Shown here piece by piece: positions 1 to 5,213 of a stretch of 5,213 nucleotides of DNA. The stretch is taken from assembly GCA_003486725.1 (NCBI GenBank), contig DNGD01000171.1:1-5213 (forward strand), in the 5' to 3' direction. The position numbers and the translations under genes are program-made. The notes beneath the pieces were generated by a model. It searched no databases. It saw only the letters and a program-made list of their open reading frames with translations, and was not told the origin of the DNA. Positions within the stretch are counted from its first letter, which is position 1. Each line of letters begins with the position of its first letter. The DNA comes from Rhodospirillaceae bacterium (GTDB taxonomy: Bacteria; Pseudomonadota; Alphaproteobacteria; UBA9219).

Positions 1-2
1 TT

Positions 3-1433
3 CTGCTGCTGGATGAGCCCACCAACCATCTTGATCTTCACATCATCGAATGGTTGGAAGATTATTTGCGCGCGTATCGCGGCGCGATTTTATGCATCAG
101 CCATGACAAGGCTTTTTTGAACAACATCTCGAACAAAGTCTTCTGGCTGGATCGCGGGCTGTTGAAAGTATGCCCCAAGGGTTTCGCGTTCTTTGAAGAA
201 TGGTCGATTATGATCCTTGAGCAAGAGGAGCGCACGCTTCAAAACCGCCAGAAAAACCTTGATCTTGAAGTCGAGTGGGCGAGCCGCGGCGTGAAAGCGC
301 GGCGCAAGCGCAACATGCGCCGTCTGGACCAGATGAAAGCGGAGCGCGACAGGTTGCGCGTCGACAAAAACGCGCTGAAGCGCATGATGGCGCGCATTGA
401 ATATGCGCCGCAGGAGCAAGAGCAAGCCGCTTCGCGCCTGATCGCCGAATTCTATAACGTATCAAAAAACTTTCCGGATCCTACCCAGCCCGATCAACCC
501 GGCAAGACGATTTTGAACAGCTTTCACCTACGTATTCAACGTGGGGATCGTATCGGCCTTGTCGGCAAGAACGGAACCGGCAAAACGACTTTCCTCAAAC
601 TTCTGATCAAGGAATTGAAACAGGACACGGGCACCATCAAGCGCGCGAAGGATCTGACTCTTTCCTATTTCGATCAAAAACGAACAGAGCTGAAACCCAA
701 CGAAACGCTGCAACGCAACCTGATCCCCAGCGGCAGCGATTATATCGACGTGATGGGAAAAACACGCCATGTCTGTGGCTATCTGAAAGATTTCCTGTTC
801 GATCCCAAGATGGCGCAGCAGCCCGTCAGCACGCTTTCGGGCGGCCAGAAAAACCGTTTGATGCTGGCCAAAACGCTCGCCAATCCGGGAACGCTACTCA
901 TCCTTGACGAGCCGACGAACGATCTAGACATGGATACACTCGACAGGCTTGAGGATATTCTGGCGCTTTATACCGGCACGCTGATTGTTGTGAGCCATGA
1001 TCGCGATTTTCTGGACCAGACCGTTACAAAACTTTTGGCCTTCGAAGGCAATGGTGTCATCGAGGGGCACATCGGCGGCTATAGCGATTACGTCGCCGCG
1101 CAAAAGGCTAAAAAAGCCGCCGCAGCCCCCTCTCCTGCCAAAGGAGCAACCGCAAAGACACAGGCAATAGCTACTGAAAAAAGGGGTAAAAGACCCCAGC
1201 TTTCCTATAAACTTCAGTACGAGCTGGACGGGATGCCAGAACTTGTCGCAAGGCTGGAGAGCGAGAAAAAGGACGCCGAAAAACGTCTCGCCAGCGAGAC
1301 ACTCTATGAAAACGAGCCTGAAACCTTCCTCAAGCTCTCCCTTCGTCTGACCGAGATAGCCCGTCAGCTTGAAACCACGCTCGAGCGATGGGTCGAGTTA
1401 GAAGAACTCCAAAAAGAAACCGAATCAATGTAA
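3..1433 (+). CDS. uup: Uup-like ABC-F family ATPase, 5'-truncated by the window edge
   Basis: This gene encodes a soluble protein with two ATPase domains and no membrane segments. The family (ABC-F) acts on ribosomes, and Uup is also linked to DNA-transposon excision and branched-DNA handling. The visible 476 codons begin inside the first ATPase domain at its Walker B (LLLDEPTNHLD, 6-38), followed by the H-loop (ISHDKAF). Next is the charged ABC-F linker that contacts tRNA, with the Uup-like EWASRGVKARRKRN (273-314). The second domain is complete: Walker A GKNGTGKT (564-587), signature LSGGQ (834-848), Walker B LLILDEPTNDLD (894-929) and H-loop VSHD (990-1001). An Ala/Lys/Pro-rich spacer then leads into a C-terminal helical, probably coiled-coil segment with LSYKLQYELDGMP, typical of Uup. 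Family members are around 600-640 residues, so roughly 130-160 N-terminal residues lie outside. The frame is open to the left edge, so the in-frame TTG at 54 is not a real start. The C-terminal extension favours Uup over other ABC-F members such as EttA. Confidence 0.93.
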   Translation: MLLDEPTNHLDLHIIEWLEDYLRAYRGAILCISHDKAFLNNISNKVFWLDRGLLKVCPKGFAFFEEWSIMILEQEERTLQNRQKNLDLEVEWASRGVKARRKRNMRRLDQMKAERDRLRVDKNALKRMMARIEYAPQEQEQAASRLIAEFYNVSKNFPDPTQPDQPGKTILNSFHLRIQRGDRIGLVGKNGTGKTTFLKLLIKELKQDTGTIKRAKDLTLSYFDQKRTELKPNETLQRNLIPSGSDYIDVMGKTRHVCGYLKDFLFDPKMAQQPVSTLSGGQKNRLMLAKTLANPGTLLILDEPTNDLDMDTLDRLEDILALYTGTLIVVSHDRDFLDQTVTKLLAFEGNGVIEGHIGGYSDYVAAQKAKKAAAAPSPAKGATAKTQAIATEKRGKRPQLSYKLQYELDGMPELVARLESEKKDAEKRLASETLYENEPETFLKLSLRLTEIARQLETTLERWVELEELQKETESM

Positions 1434-1470
1434 GGCCATACACATAATACTGTATTCTTGGCCCATTTTT
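1434..1470 (+). terminator. Weak terminator-like hairpin after uup
   Basis: Starting right after the stop codon, GGCCATACA (1434-1442) can pair with TGTAT (1451-1455) and TGGCC (1459-1463), leaving a small bulge. A run of five T follows at 1466-1470. The stem is imperfect and the T run is offset by two bases, so this may be a weak intrinsic terminator or chance. Confidence 0.3.
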
Positions 1471-1486
1471 ATGTTAACCATATTGT
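1458..1486 (+). promoter_or_regulatory. Candidate sigma70-type promoter for the chemoreceptor gene
   Basis: TTGGCC (1458-1463) and TATTGT (1481-1486) are separated by 17 bases, and each matches four of six consensus positions. The site lies in the only gap between the two genes and points toward the chemoreceptor. It overlaps the hairpin assigned to the upstream gene, so at most one of the two readings may be meaningful. This is an inference from spacing only. Confidence 0.28.
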
Positions 1487-1495
1487 GAAAATGTG

Positions 1496-1510
1496 GTACC
1501 GATTCGGTAC
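1496..1510. promoter_or_regulatory. Hyphenated dyad GTACCG-ATT-CGGTAC upstream of the chemoreceptor gene
   Basis: GTACCG (1496-1501) and CGGTAC (1505-1510) are perfect inverted arms around a 3-base centre. If G1495 is skipped, the symmetry extends by TGT/ACA. The dyad sits just downstream of the candidate promoter and 23 bases before the start codon. It fits an operator or a small 5' UTR hairpin near the ribosome binding site. No regulator can be named. Confidence 0.35.
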
Positions 1511-1533
1511 ACAGTAATAAACAGGATTTACAC

Positions 1534-2922
1534 ATGTTCTCATCACAAAAGACCGTCACCCCCACCCCGCAGCCTACGGCAAGCAACGCAGAAACGCTAA
1601 CCGTGGAAGATATTCGCACGTCGGTGCGCGAGCTGGCCACGGGCACGGCGTGCGTTGATTATCTCACACGCAAAGACGAGATGGGCAACCTGCTAAGGCC
1701 CGTGACGAAAGCCCTGCGCAATAAAACATTCTTTATGCTCGATACCGTTGTGAACATCTGGGTCGAGCAAACCAAACCCTTGCTTGTCATCGCCGAAATG
1801 TTCCGCGACATGCGCGATCTAGGCAAGCGCAGCCAAAGCATGGCCGCCGCGTCGGAAGAGATGATGGCATCCATCAGCGAAGTGGGGCGCTCTGCCGATA
1901 TCGTTTCCCATGATGCGCAAAACGTGAAGAATGAATTGAACACCAGCGTTTCTTCCGTCAACGAAGCTCTTTCGACGATGGAAGGCATCTCGGGCGCGTT
2001 CAACGCCCTGACCGATAAAGTCCACACGCTGGACAAAGCCTCCGAGCAAATCGCCTCGATCCTGAAGACCATTGAAAAGATCGCCAGCCAGACAAACCTT
2101 CTCGCCCTCAACGCCACCATCGAAGCGGCGCGCGCGGGCGAAGCCGGCAAGGGCTTTGCCGTTGTCGCCAGCGAGGTCAAGAATCTGGCGAAGCAAACCT
2201 CCGGTGCAACGGAAGACATTCGCCAACGCATCACGGCCCTTCAACAGGGGATGAGCGATATGCTTGCGTCCATGACCGACGGCACGACCCGCGTGGCGCA
2301 AGGCAAGACGGTCATTCAATCCGTCAGCGACAGCATCCACGCGGTGGGCGCGCATGTCGATGCGGTGACAGAGAAGATGGTCGAGGTAACCTCGACCGTC
2401 AAAGAGCAAACAGTTGTCGTGGGCGAAGTGACCAAAAACGTCGCCGTCATCGCAACGATGAGTCAGGATGTCCTCCGTCATTGCGAGTTGGTGACCGACG
2501 GCATTCAGGGTGCGAGCAAGCACGTGCAAAACGGCCTGACCGAAGTGACCAAGAGCCTTGATGCCGACATGCTGGTTCTGGTGACCAAGGCCGATCATGC
2601 CAGCTTCAAAAAGCGCGTCATTGATACGTTGCTTGGCACGCTTAATGTTAAAGAAAACGAATTGCCCGACCATCACGGCTGCCGTCTTGGCAAATGGTAT
2701 GACGAGCAAAAGCACCCGACCATCACACAACTGTCTGCCTTCAAACGGCTGGCCGACCCTCACTCGCGCGTTCATGCGGCGGGCAAGAAGGCGCTGGAAT
2801 ACCACGAACGCGGCGACGCCACCGCCGCGCTGGAGCAGGCCAAGATTCTGGACGCCGCCTCGCTTGAGGTTATCGCCCTCCTTGACGAGATCCACAGGGA
2901 GATCATGCACAAGTTTGATTAG
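1534..2922 (+). CDS. Cytoplasmic methyl-accepting chemotaxis protein with C-terminal CZB zinc-binding domain
   Basis: This is a 462-residue chemoreceptor with no transmembrane segment or HAMP domain, so it should signal from the cytoplasm to CheA/CheW. An N-terminal region (about 1-85) of unknown fold precedes the long helical signalling domain (about 95-340). The hairpin tip is unmistakable: [20 protein letters not shown] followed by [20 protein letters not shown], at residues 182-221. The tail (about 345-462) matches the CZB domain, with the expected three-His/one-Cys zinc set visible as H355 (ADHASFKKR), C383 (GCRLGKWY), H410 and H414 (HSRVH). CZB domains are known to sense zinc and, in some receptors, oxidants such as hypochlorous acid through the zinc-bound Cys; this receptor's ligand is not known. 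The ATG start is supported by AGGA at 1523-1526, 7 bases upstream. The gene has its own gap and a strong terminator, so it is probably monocistronic. No che genes lie nearby, so it relies on a chemotaxis cluster elsewhere. Confidence 0.95.
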   Translation: MFSSQKTVTPTPQPTASNAETLTVEDIRTSVRELATGTACVDYLTRKDEMGNLLRPVTKALRNKTFFMLDTVVNIWVEQTKPLLVIAEMFRDMRDLGKRSQSMAAASEEMMASISEVGRSADIVSHDAQNVKNELNTSVSSVNEALSTMEGISGAFNALTDKVHTLDKASEQIASILKTIEKIASQTNLLALNATIEAARAGEAGKGFAVVASEVKNLAKQTSGATEDIRQRITALQQGMSDMLASMTDGTTRVAQGKTVIQSVSDSIHAVGAHVDAVTEKMVEVTSTVKEQTVVVGEVTKNVAVIATMSQDVLRHCELVTDGIQGASKHVQNGLTEVTKSLDADMLVLVTKADHASFKKRVIDTLLGTLNVKENELPDHHGCRLGKWYDEQKHPTITQLSAFKRLADPHSRVHAAGKKALEYHERGDATAALEQAKILDAASLEVIALLDEIHREIMHKFD

Positions 2923-2979
2923 GGCCGCCTCTTCGGGACGTCTCTCTAAATTGAGCGAGGCACGCCTCCCTCTTCCTTC

Positions 2980-3014
2980 AAACCGCCGGAGCCAGCCTCC
3001 GGCGGTTTCTTTTT
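2980..3014 (+). terminator. Strong intrinsic terminator after the chemoreceptor gene
   Basis: AAACCGCCGGAG (2980-2991) and CTCCGGCGGTTT (2997-3008) form a perfect 12-bp stem with a 5-base loop. The T-rich tract TTTCTTTTT ends at 3014. It lies 57 bases after the stop codon and should end the chemoreceptor transcript. Confidence 0.9.
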
Positions 3015-3224
3015 GGCGCGGTCTTAACCACAACAGGCGTCCCCTTAACAAGAAGAAACCCGCCTAAACAGGCTTAATGAGCCGCTTCGCACCAAGACCT
3101 TGCGGCAGCAGCCAGCAAACGCGGCCAGAAACCGCAGAGACTTTTTATATTGAGCGTATCGGAGGGGAGATTTGATATTGCCCTTGCAGGAAGGGAGATT
3201 TGTGCGCTAGAACGCCTGCAACGC
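3015..3224. other. Non-coding gap between the chemoreceptor terminator and the tRNA
   Basis: I see no convincing gene here. Contents are a small stem GCCT/AGGC near 3062-3073, a 10-bp direct repeat GGGAGATTTG at 3165-3174 and 3193-3202, and a weak promoter candidate for the tRNA. Any open frame through this stretch lacks a recognisable motif. Confidence 0.5.
3184..3213 (+). promoter_or_regulatory. Candidate promoter for tRNA-Glu
   Basis: TTGCAG (3184-3189) and TAGAAC (3208-3213) are separated by 18 bases, which would start transcription a few bases before the tRNA 5' end at 3225. The match to consensus is modest. The second copy of the GGGAGATTTG repeat falls in the spacer. Confidence 0.3.
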
Positions 3225-3300
3225 GTCCCCTTCGTCTAGAGGCCTAGGACACTGCCCTCTCACGGCAATAACACGGGTTCGAATCCCGTAGGGGACGCCA
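3225..3300 (+). tRNA. tRNA-Glu, anticodon CTC
   Basis: This 76-base tRNA folds as a standard cloverleaf. The acceptor stem is GTCCCCT (3225-3231) with AGGGGAC (3290-3296), G at position 73, and CCA encoded at 3298-3300. The T arm is ACGGG-TTCGAAT-CCCGT. The anticodon loop CTCTCAC (3257-3263) puts CTC at 3259-3261, reading GAG. The sequence closely resembles the E. coli tRNA-Glu body, which supports the identity. The outer pair of the anticodon stem is C-A (3252 with the second A of GGCAA), leaving four good pairs. The tRNA stands alone with its own terminator, and its 3' end is duplicated downstream. Confidence 0.96.
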
Positions 3301-3301
3301 T

Positions 3302-3330
3302 AAAAAGAACCGCCTTTAGGCGTTTTTTTT
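3302..3330 (+). terminator. Intrinsic terminator of tRNA-Glu
   Basis: CGCC (3311-3314) pairs with GGCG (3319-3322) over a TTTA loop, followed by eight T (3323-3330). The upstream A-rich bases can also pair with the T run. It starts two bases after the CCA, as expected for a single-tRNA transcript. Confidence 0.8.
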
Positions 3331-3349
3331 ATGGCATGGTCGACAGGCC

Positions 3350-3368
3350 TCGAACCCGTAGGGTTCGA
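3350..3368. repeat. Perfect palindrome TCGAACCC-GTA-GGGTTCGA
   Basis: Two 8-base arms (3350-3357 and 3361-3368) surround GTA. The right arm is identical to the tRNA T-arm bases 3275-3282. The first 14 bases equal tRNA bases 3279-3293 with one T missing. It therefore looks like a third, altered copy of the tRNA 3' region, and it could form a tight hairpin on either strand. Confidence 0.75.
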
Positions 3369-3383
3369 CAATTTCGTTAGTGA

Positions 3384-3413
3384 GGCTGCGGATTTTGGCG
3401 CAGCCAAAAACGC
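3384..3413. repeat. Two overlapping, mutually exclusive hairpins
   Basis: GGCTGCG (3384-3390) pairs perfectly with CGCAGCC (3399-3405). Alternatively TTTTGGC (3393-3399) pairs with GCCAAAA (3403-3409) over a 3-base loop, with flanking GCG/CGC. Both use the same central bases, so only one can form at a time. No known RNA family is recognised. Confidence 0.5.
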
Positions 3414-3471
3414 AAAGCCGAACTTATGAAAGTGTCGCGCAACAAGGAAGCGAAGCGACCATAGCGAGCAC

Positions 3472-3489
3472 ATCCCGTAGGGGACGCCA
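3472..3489 (+). repeat. Displaced exact copy of the tRNA-Glu 3' end (att-like site)
   Basis: These 18 bases match 3283-3300 exactly and include half of the T stem, the acceptor 3' strand, the discriminator G and CCA. The bases before it (about 3430-3471) show no similarity to the rest of the tRNA, so it is a terminal fragment rather than a decayed whole tRNA. It resembles an attR-type remnant and is followed by its own terminator. Confidence 0.65.
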
Positions 3490-3503
3490 ATGAAATTTAA
3501 ACG

Positions 3504-3524
3504 GGCCCTTTGGGGCCTTTTTTT
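3504..3524 (+). terminator. Intrinsic terminator after the duplicated tRNA end
   Basis: GGCCC (3504-3508) pairs with GGGCC (3513-3517) over TTTG, followed by seven T (3518-3524). Its spacing from the second CCA is similar in style to that of the terminator after the real tRNA. This suggests it may be the original tRNA terminator, separated from the gene by the inserted unit. Confidence 0.75.
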
Positions 3525-3615
3525 AATGGTGAAACAGCAGGGCAGGATTTGAGCCGACCAAAGAGGTTCACGCCTAGTCAGTCGCAAAAATCTCAAACAC
3601 AACATCCAAGATGAC

Positions 3616-3645
3616 TTGATTAAAGGTTAATAAGGCGCTTATATT
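3616..3645 (+). promoter_or_regulatory. Candidate promoter for the HAF-repeat surface protein gene
   Basis: TTGATT (3616-3621) and TATATT (3640-3645) are 18 bases apart, and the second box matches five of six consensus positions. It lies 75 bases before the ATG and downstream of two terminators, so the surface-protein gene probably has its own promoter. No operator-like dyad is evident between it and the start. Confidence 0.42.
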
Positions 3646-3720
3646 GCCGCCCACTCACACTCTCTCGGTCGGGTTAATTTTGGTTTGGCCCCTCTTCCTC
3701 TCTCACAGAAAGAACGGGCT

Positions 3721-3849
3721 ATGTTTCTTACAGCACGCGCACATCACGACATTCAAAATTCAATGCGCTTTGGCGCCTTCAAACAAGCCTTACTGTGCAC
3801 CACCATTTTGGCCGGATTGACGATGATGCCAGCTGGCGCATGGGCGGCA
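3721..3849 (+). other. Signal peptide coding region
   Basis: The first 42-43 residues have a long polar N-region, then basic residues at about 16-21, a hydrophobic stretch (ALLCTTILAGLTMMPAG) and an Ala-X-Ala site (A40-W41-A42). This fits Sec-dependent export with cleavage before AADP or ADP. If ATG 3763 is the true start, the signal peptide would be a conventional 28 residues. Confidence 0.75.
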
Positions 3850-5213
3850 GATCCCGCAACAGTCACGGAACTTGGCACCTTGGGGGCGTCTTATCCAGAG
3901 CCTTTGCCGTGAACGATACCGGACTCGTGGTTGGTGAGGCCTATGTCGACGCTATTATAGGCAAGCCCTTCCGCTGGACAAGTGCGGGCGGGCTTATCAA
4001 TATGGGTACGTTTGGCGGATCGCGCGGCAATGCTAAAGGTATCTCTGCTGATGGCTCTGTCATCGTCGGTTATGCCGATCAGGCAGGCGATATAATTTAT
4101 CGAGCCTTTCGCTGGACGCAGGCTGGCGGCATGGTCGACCTTGGCACGCTTGGCGGGACGTGGTCTAAGGCACTGGACGTATCTGCCGATGGTACAATCG
4201 TGGTTGGCTTGTCCAGCACAGGCGCGCAGCAGCATGCTTTCCGCTGGACACAGGGCGGCGGCATGGTCGATCTGAACACCCTTGGCGGCTCCTTTTCATC
4301 TGCCTTAGCGATCTCTGGCGATGGCACAGCAATTACAGGTACAGCCCAAATCGCGGGCAATGCCGCACAGTATGCCTATCGTTGGACGCAGGGCGGCGGC
4401 ATGGTCAGTTTGGGCGCACTCGGCGGTACAGTTTCTGCTGGTTATGATATTTCATCCGATGGCTCTGTTATCGTCGGCTATGCCGGTATCGCGGGCGATG
4501 CCGCACACCACCCCTTCCGTTGGACTCAAGCAGGCGGTATGGTTGACCTCGGCAACCTCGGCGGTACTTGGGGATATGCAAATGCTGTCTCAGCTGATGG
4601 CTCGATTGTCGTTGGGCACTCCTTTACAGCAGGCAACTCAGATTTTCACGCCTTTCGTTGGACCGAGGCGGAAGGGATCGAGGACCTCAACACCCTTCTT
4701 TCCGATGCTGGCGTTGATATGACCGGCATCACGCTTTCGCAGGCCAACGGCATTTCACCCAATGGCAAGTATATCGTTGGTGAAGGAGCGTTCCCCGGCT
4801 ATGCCACGGAAGCTTTCGTTGTTTATTATGACGGTGTGACGGGAGATGTTACGACCTCCTCACAACAACAAGACGCGGCACAGAACCTTGCAACCAATCA
4901 GCAGACGATGCTGGCCGAAAGCCGCAGCACGGCGGGGCAATTGCTTGGCTTCTCGCGCCCTATTGACAGCCGAACCTATACCTATGCGGGCGGCATGTTC
5001 GGCAGCGCGGTGGGGTATACGGGCGGGCAGTTTTCCGGCAAGGGGGTGACTTTGCTGGGCGGTATCGGGTATGGCGCGCAGGATTACAAGAATATCGAGC
5101 AAGACAGTGCGCCCACCGTGGCGATGGCCGGACGCTATGCGTTTGGTGATACTTTTGCAGGACAAAAGAACCTCAGCCCGTTTGTCGAGCTTGGCGGTTG
5201 GATCACCCCTCGC
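3721..5213 (+). CDS. HAF-repeat autotransporter-like outer-membrane protein, frameshifted near the N-terminus and cut by the window edge
   Basis: The gene starts at ATG 3721, preceded by a weak purine-rich GAAAGAACGG; in-frame TTG 3685 and ATG 3763 are alternatives. An N-terminal signal peptide is visible: a basic stretch with MRFGAFKQ, a hydrophobic core, and AWA-AD cleavage near residues 42-43. Six HAF-type repeats of 44-46 residues follow, with the pattern xLGTLGG..A..IS.DGS.IVG......AFRWTQ.GG, then a degenerate seventh. A Gln/Ala-rich linker (about 4855-4920) leads into alternating aromatic/glycine strands (YAGGMFGSAVGYTGG onward, about 4970-5213) that look like the start of an autotransporter barrel. 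The frame of the signal peptide (stop TGA at 3910-3912) differs from that of the repeats, which is open from before 3879 to the window end. Adding one G to the GGGGG run at 3882-3886 restores a perfect LGTLGG motif and one 498-codon frame. A GTG at 3909 overlaps the stop (GTGA) and may be called as the start of the body, but that product would lack the signal peptide. The likely role is a surface or secreted domain; no specific function is supported. Confidence 0.82.
3862..4676 (+). repeat. Six tandem HAF-type protein repeats
   Basis: The repeat units start at 3862, 3993, 4131, 4263, 4401 and 4539. Units 2, 4, 5 and 6 are exactly 46 residues and unit 3 is 44. Each opens with LGTLGG or a variant, has a central ADGSVIVG-like motif, and closes with FRWTQAGG or FRWTQGGG. 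A partial seventh copy without the FRWT end covers about 4677-4830. The DNA encoding the TQ-GGG-MV junctions is nearly identical between units, for example around 4113, 4235 and 4383, which would favour recombination between repeats. The first unit spans the frameshift. Confidence 0.88.
3882..3886 (+). other. GGGGG run where the reading frame changes
   Basis: The upstream frame reads CTT GGC ACC TTG GGG GCG and loses the repeat motif, ending at 3912. The downstream frame reads CTT GGG GGC and continues through all the repeats. One extra G (six in total) would fuse the two into LGTLGG, the exact motif seen in later units. The break is therefore located to this run with good precision. Confidence 0.8.

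Larger units (their letters stand above)
3301..3489 (+). repeat. 189-bp palindrome-rich unit bounded by direct copies of the tRNA-Glu 3' end
   Basis: The sequence ATCCCGTAGGGGACGCCA occurs as the last 18 bases of the tRNA (3283-3300) and again, identically, at 3472-3489. The 189-bp unit (one intervening stretch plus one copy) has no coding sequence I trust. It holds the tRNA terminator, the palindrome at 3350-3368 and overlapping hairpins at 3384-3413. A direct repeat of a tRNA 3' end is the usual trace of site-specific integration into a tRNA gene, where the incoming element restores the tRNA. Here the unit is far too short for an ordinary island and carries no integrase, so it would be a remnant, a mini-element or a tandem duplication scar. 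The repeat is directly visible; the origin is inference. Confidence 0.7.

Noticed and set aside
1819..3051. Long minus-strand open frame of 410 codons
   Set aside because: It is antisense to the chemoreceptor, whose frame carries unmistakable conserved motifs. The antisense product is Arg/Gly/His-rich and without domains, a common shadow of GC-biased codons.
2597..3067. Plus-strand open frame overlapping the end of the chemoreceptor
   Set aside because: It is out of frame with the CZB domain, rich in Arg/Pro/Ser, and runs across the terminator.
3225..3489. Two full tandem tRNA-Glu genes
   Set aside because: Only the last 18 bases are duplicated. The sequence before the second copy cannot form the D or anticodon arms.
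3331..3489. CRISPR array
   Set aside because: The CCCGTAGGG copies are spaced irregularly (70 and 119 bases) and match the tRNA, with no cas genes nearby.
3207..3605. Minus-strand open frame of 132 codons
   Set aside because: It runs antisense through the tRNA and the duplicated tRNA end. Its repeated GVPYG segments are just the translated 18-bp repeat, and it shows no protein-like motif. It is the type of spurious protein often called over tRNA genes.
3685..3720. TTG 3685 as an upstream start for the surface protein
   Set aside because: It would add a polar extension before the signal peptide and has no clear ribosome binding site. ATG 3721 is more reasonable.
4321..4722. Plus-strand open frame of 133 codons inside the surface-protein gene
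   Set aside because: The HAF repeats are encoded in another frame across the same bases. The apparent repeats in this product only mirror the DNA repeats.

Overview
The window reads as a piece of a proteobacterial chromosome, most likely from an alphaproteobacterium. The evidence is moderate-GC coding sequence, a Uup-type ABC-F protein, a soluble chemoreceptor with a zinc-binding CZB tail, a tRNA-Glu with encoded CCA, and an exported protein of HAF repeats joined to an autotransporter-like barrel. The class assignment is an inference from gene style, not from a marker gene.

Layout, all genes on the + strand. (1) 3-1433: the 3' part of a Uup-like ABC-F ATPase gene, cut by the left edge. (2) 1434-1533: a short gap with a weak terminator-like hairpin, a weak promoter candidate and a clean dyad. 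(3) 1534-2922: a complete cytoplasmic methyl-accepting chemotaxis protein ending in a CZB domain, followed by a strong intrinsic terminator at 2980-3014. (4) 3015-3224: non-coding, with only a weak tRNA promoter candidate and a short direct repeat. (5) 3225-3300: tRNA-Glu(CTC) with its own terminator. (6) 3301-3524: an unusual non-coding block. The last 18 bp of the tRNA recur exactly 189 bp downstream, a palindrome between them contains a third degenerate copy of the tRNA 3' region, and the second full copy is again followed by a terminator. (7) 3525-3720: leader with a plausible promoter for the next gene. (8) 3721-5213: an exported HAF-repeat protein entering an outer-membrane barrel, cut by the right edge. 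Its reading frame is broken at a run of five G just after the signal peptide.

The genes do not form an obvious pathway. They look like separate transcription units: translation-associated ATPase, chemoreceptor, tRNA and surface protein. No che genes, integrase, transposase or CRISPR array is present. The two places most worth a second look are the tRNA-end duplication unit (3283-3489) and the G-run frameshift (3882-3886). The frameshift could be phase variation, decay or a sequence error.
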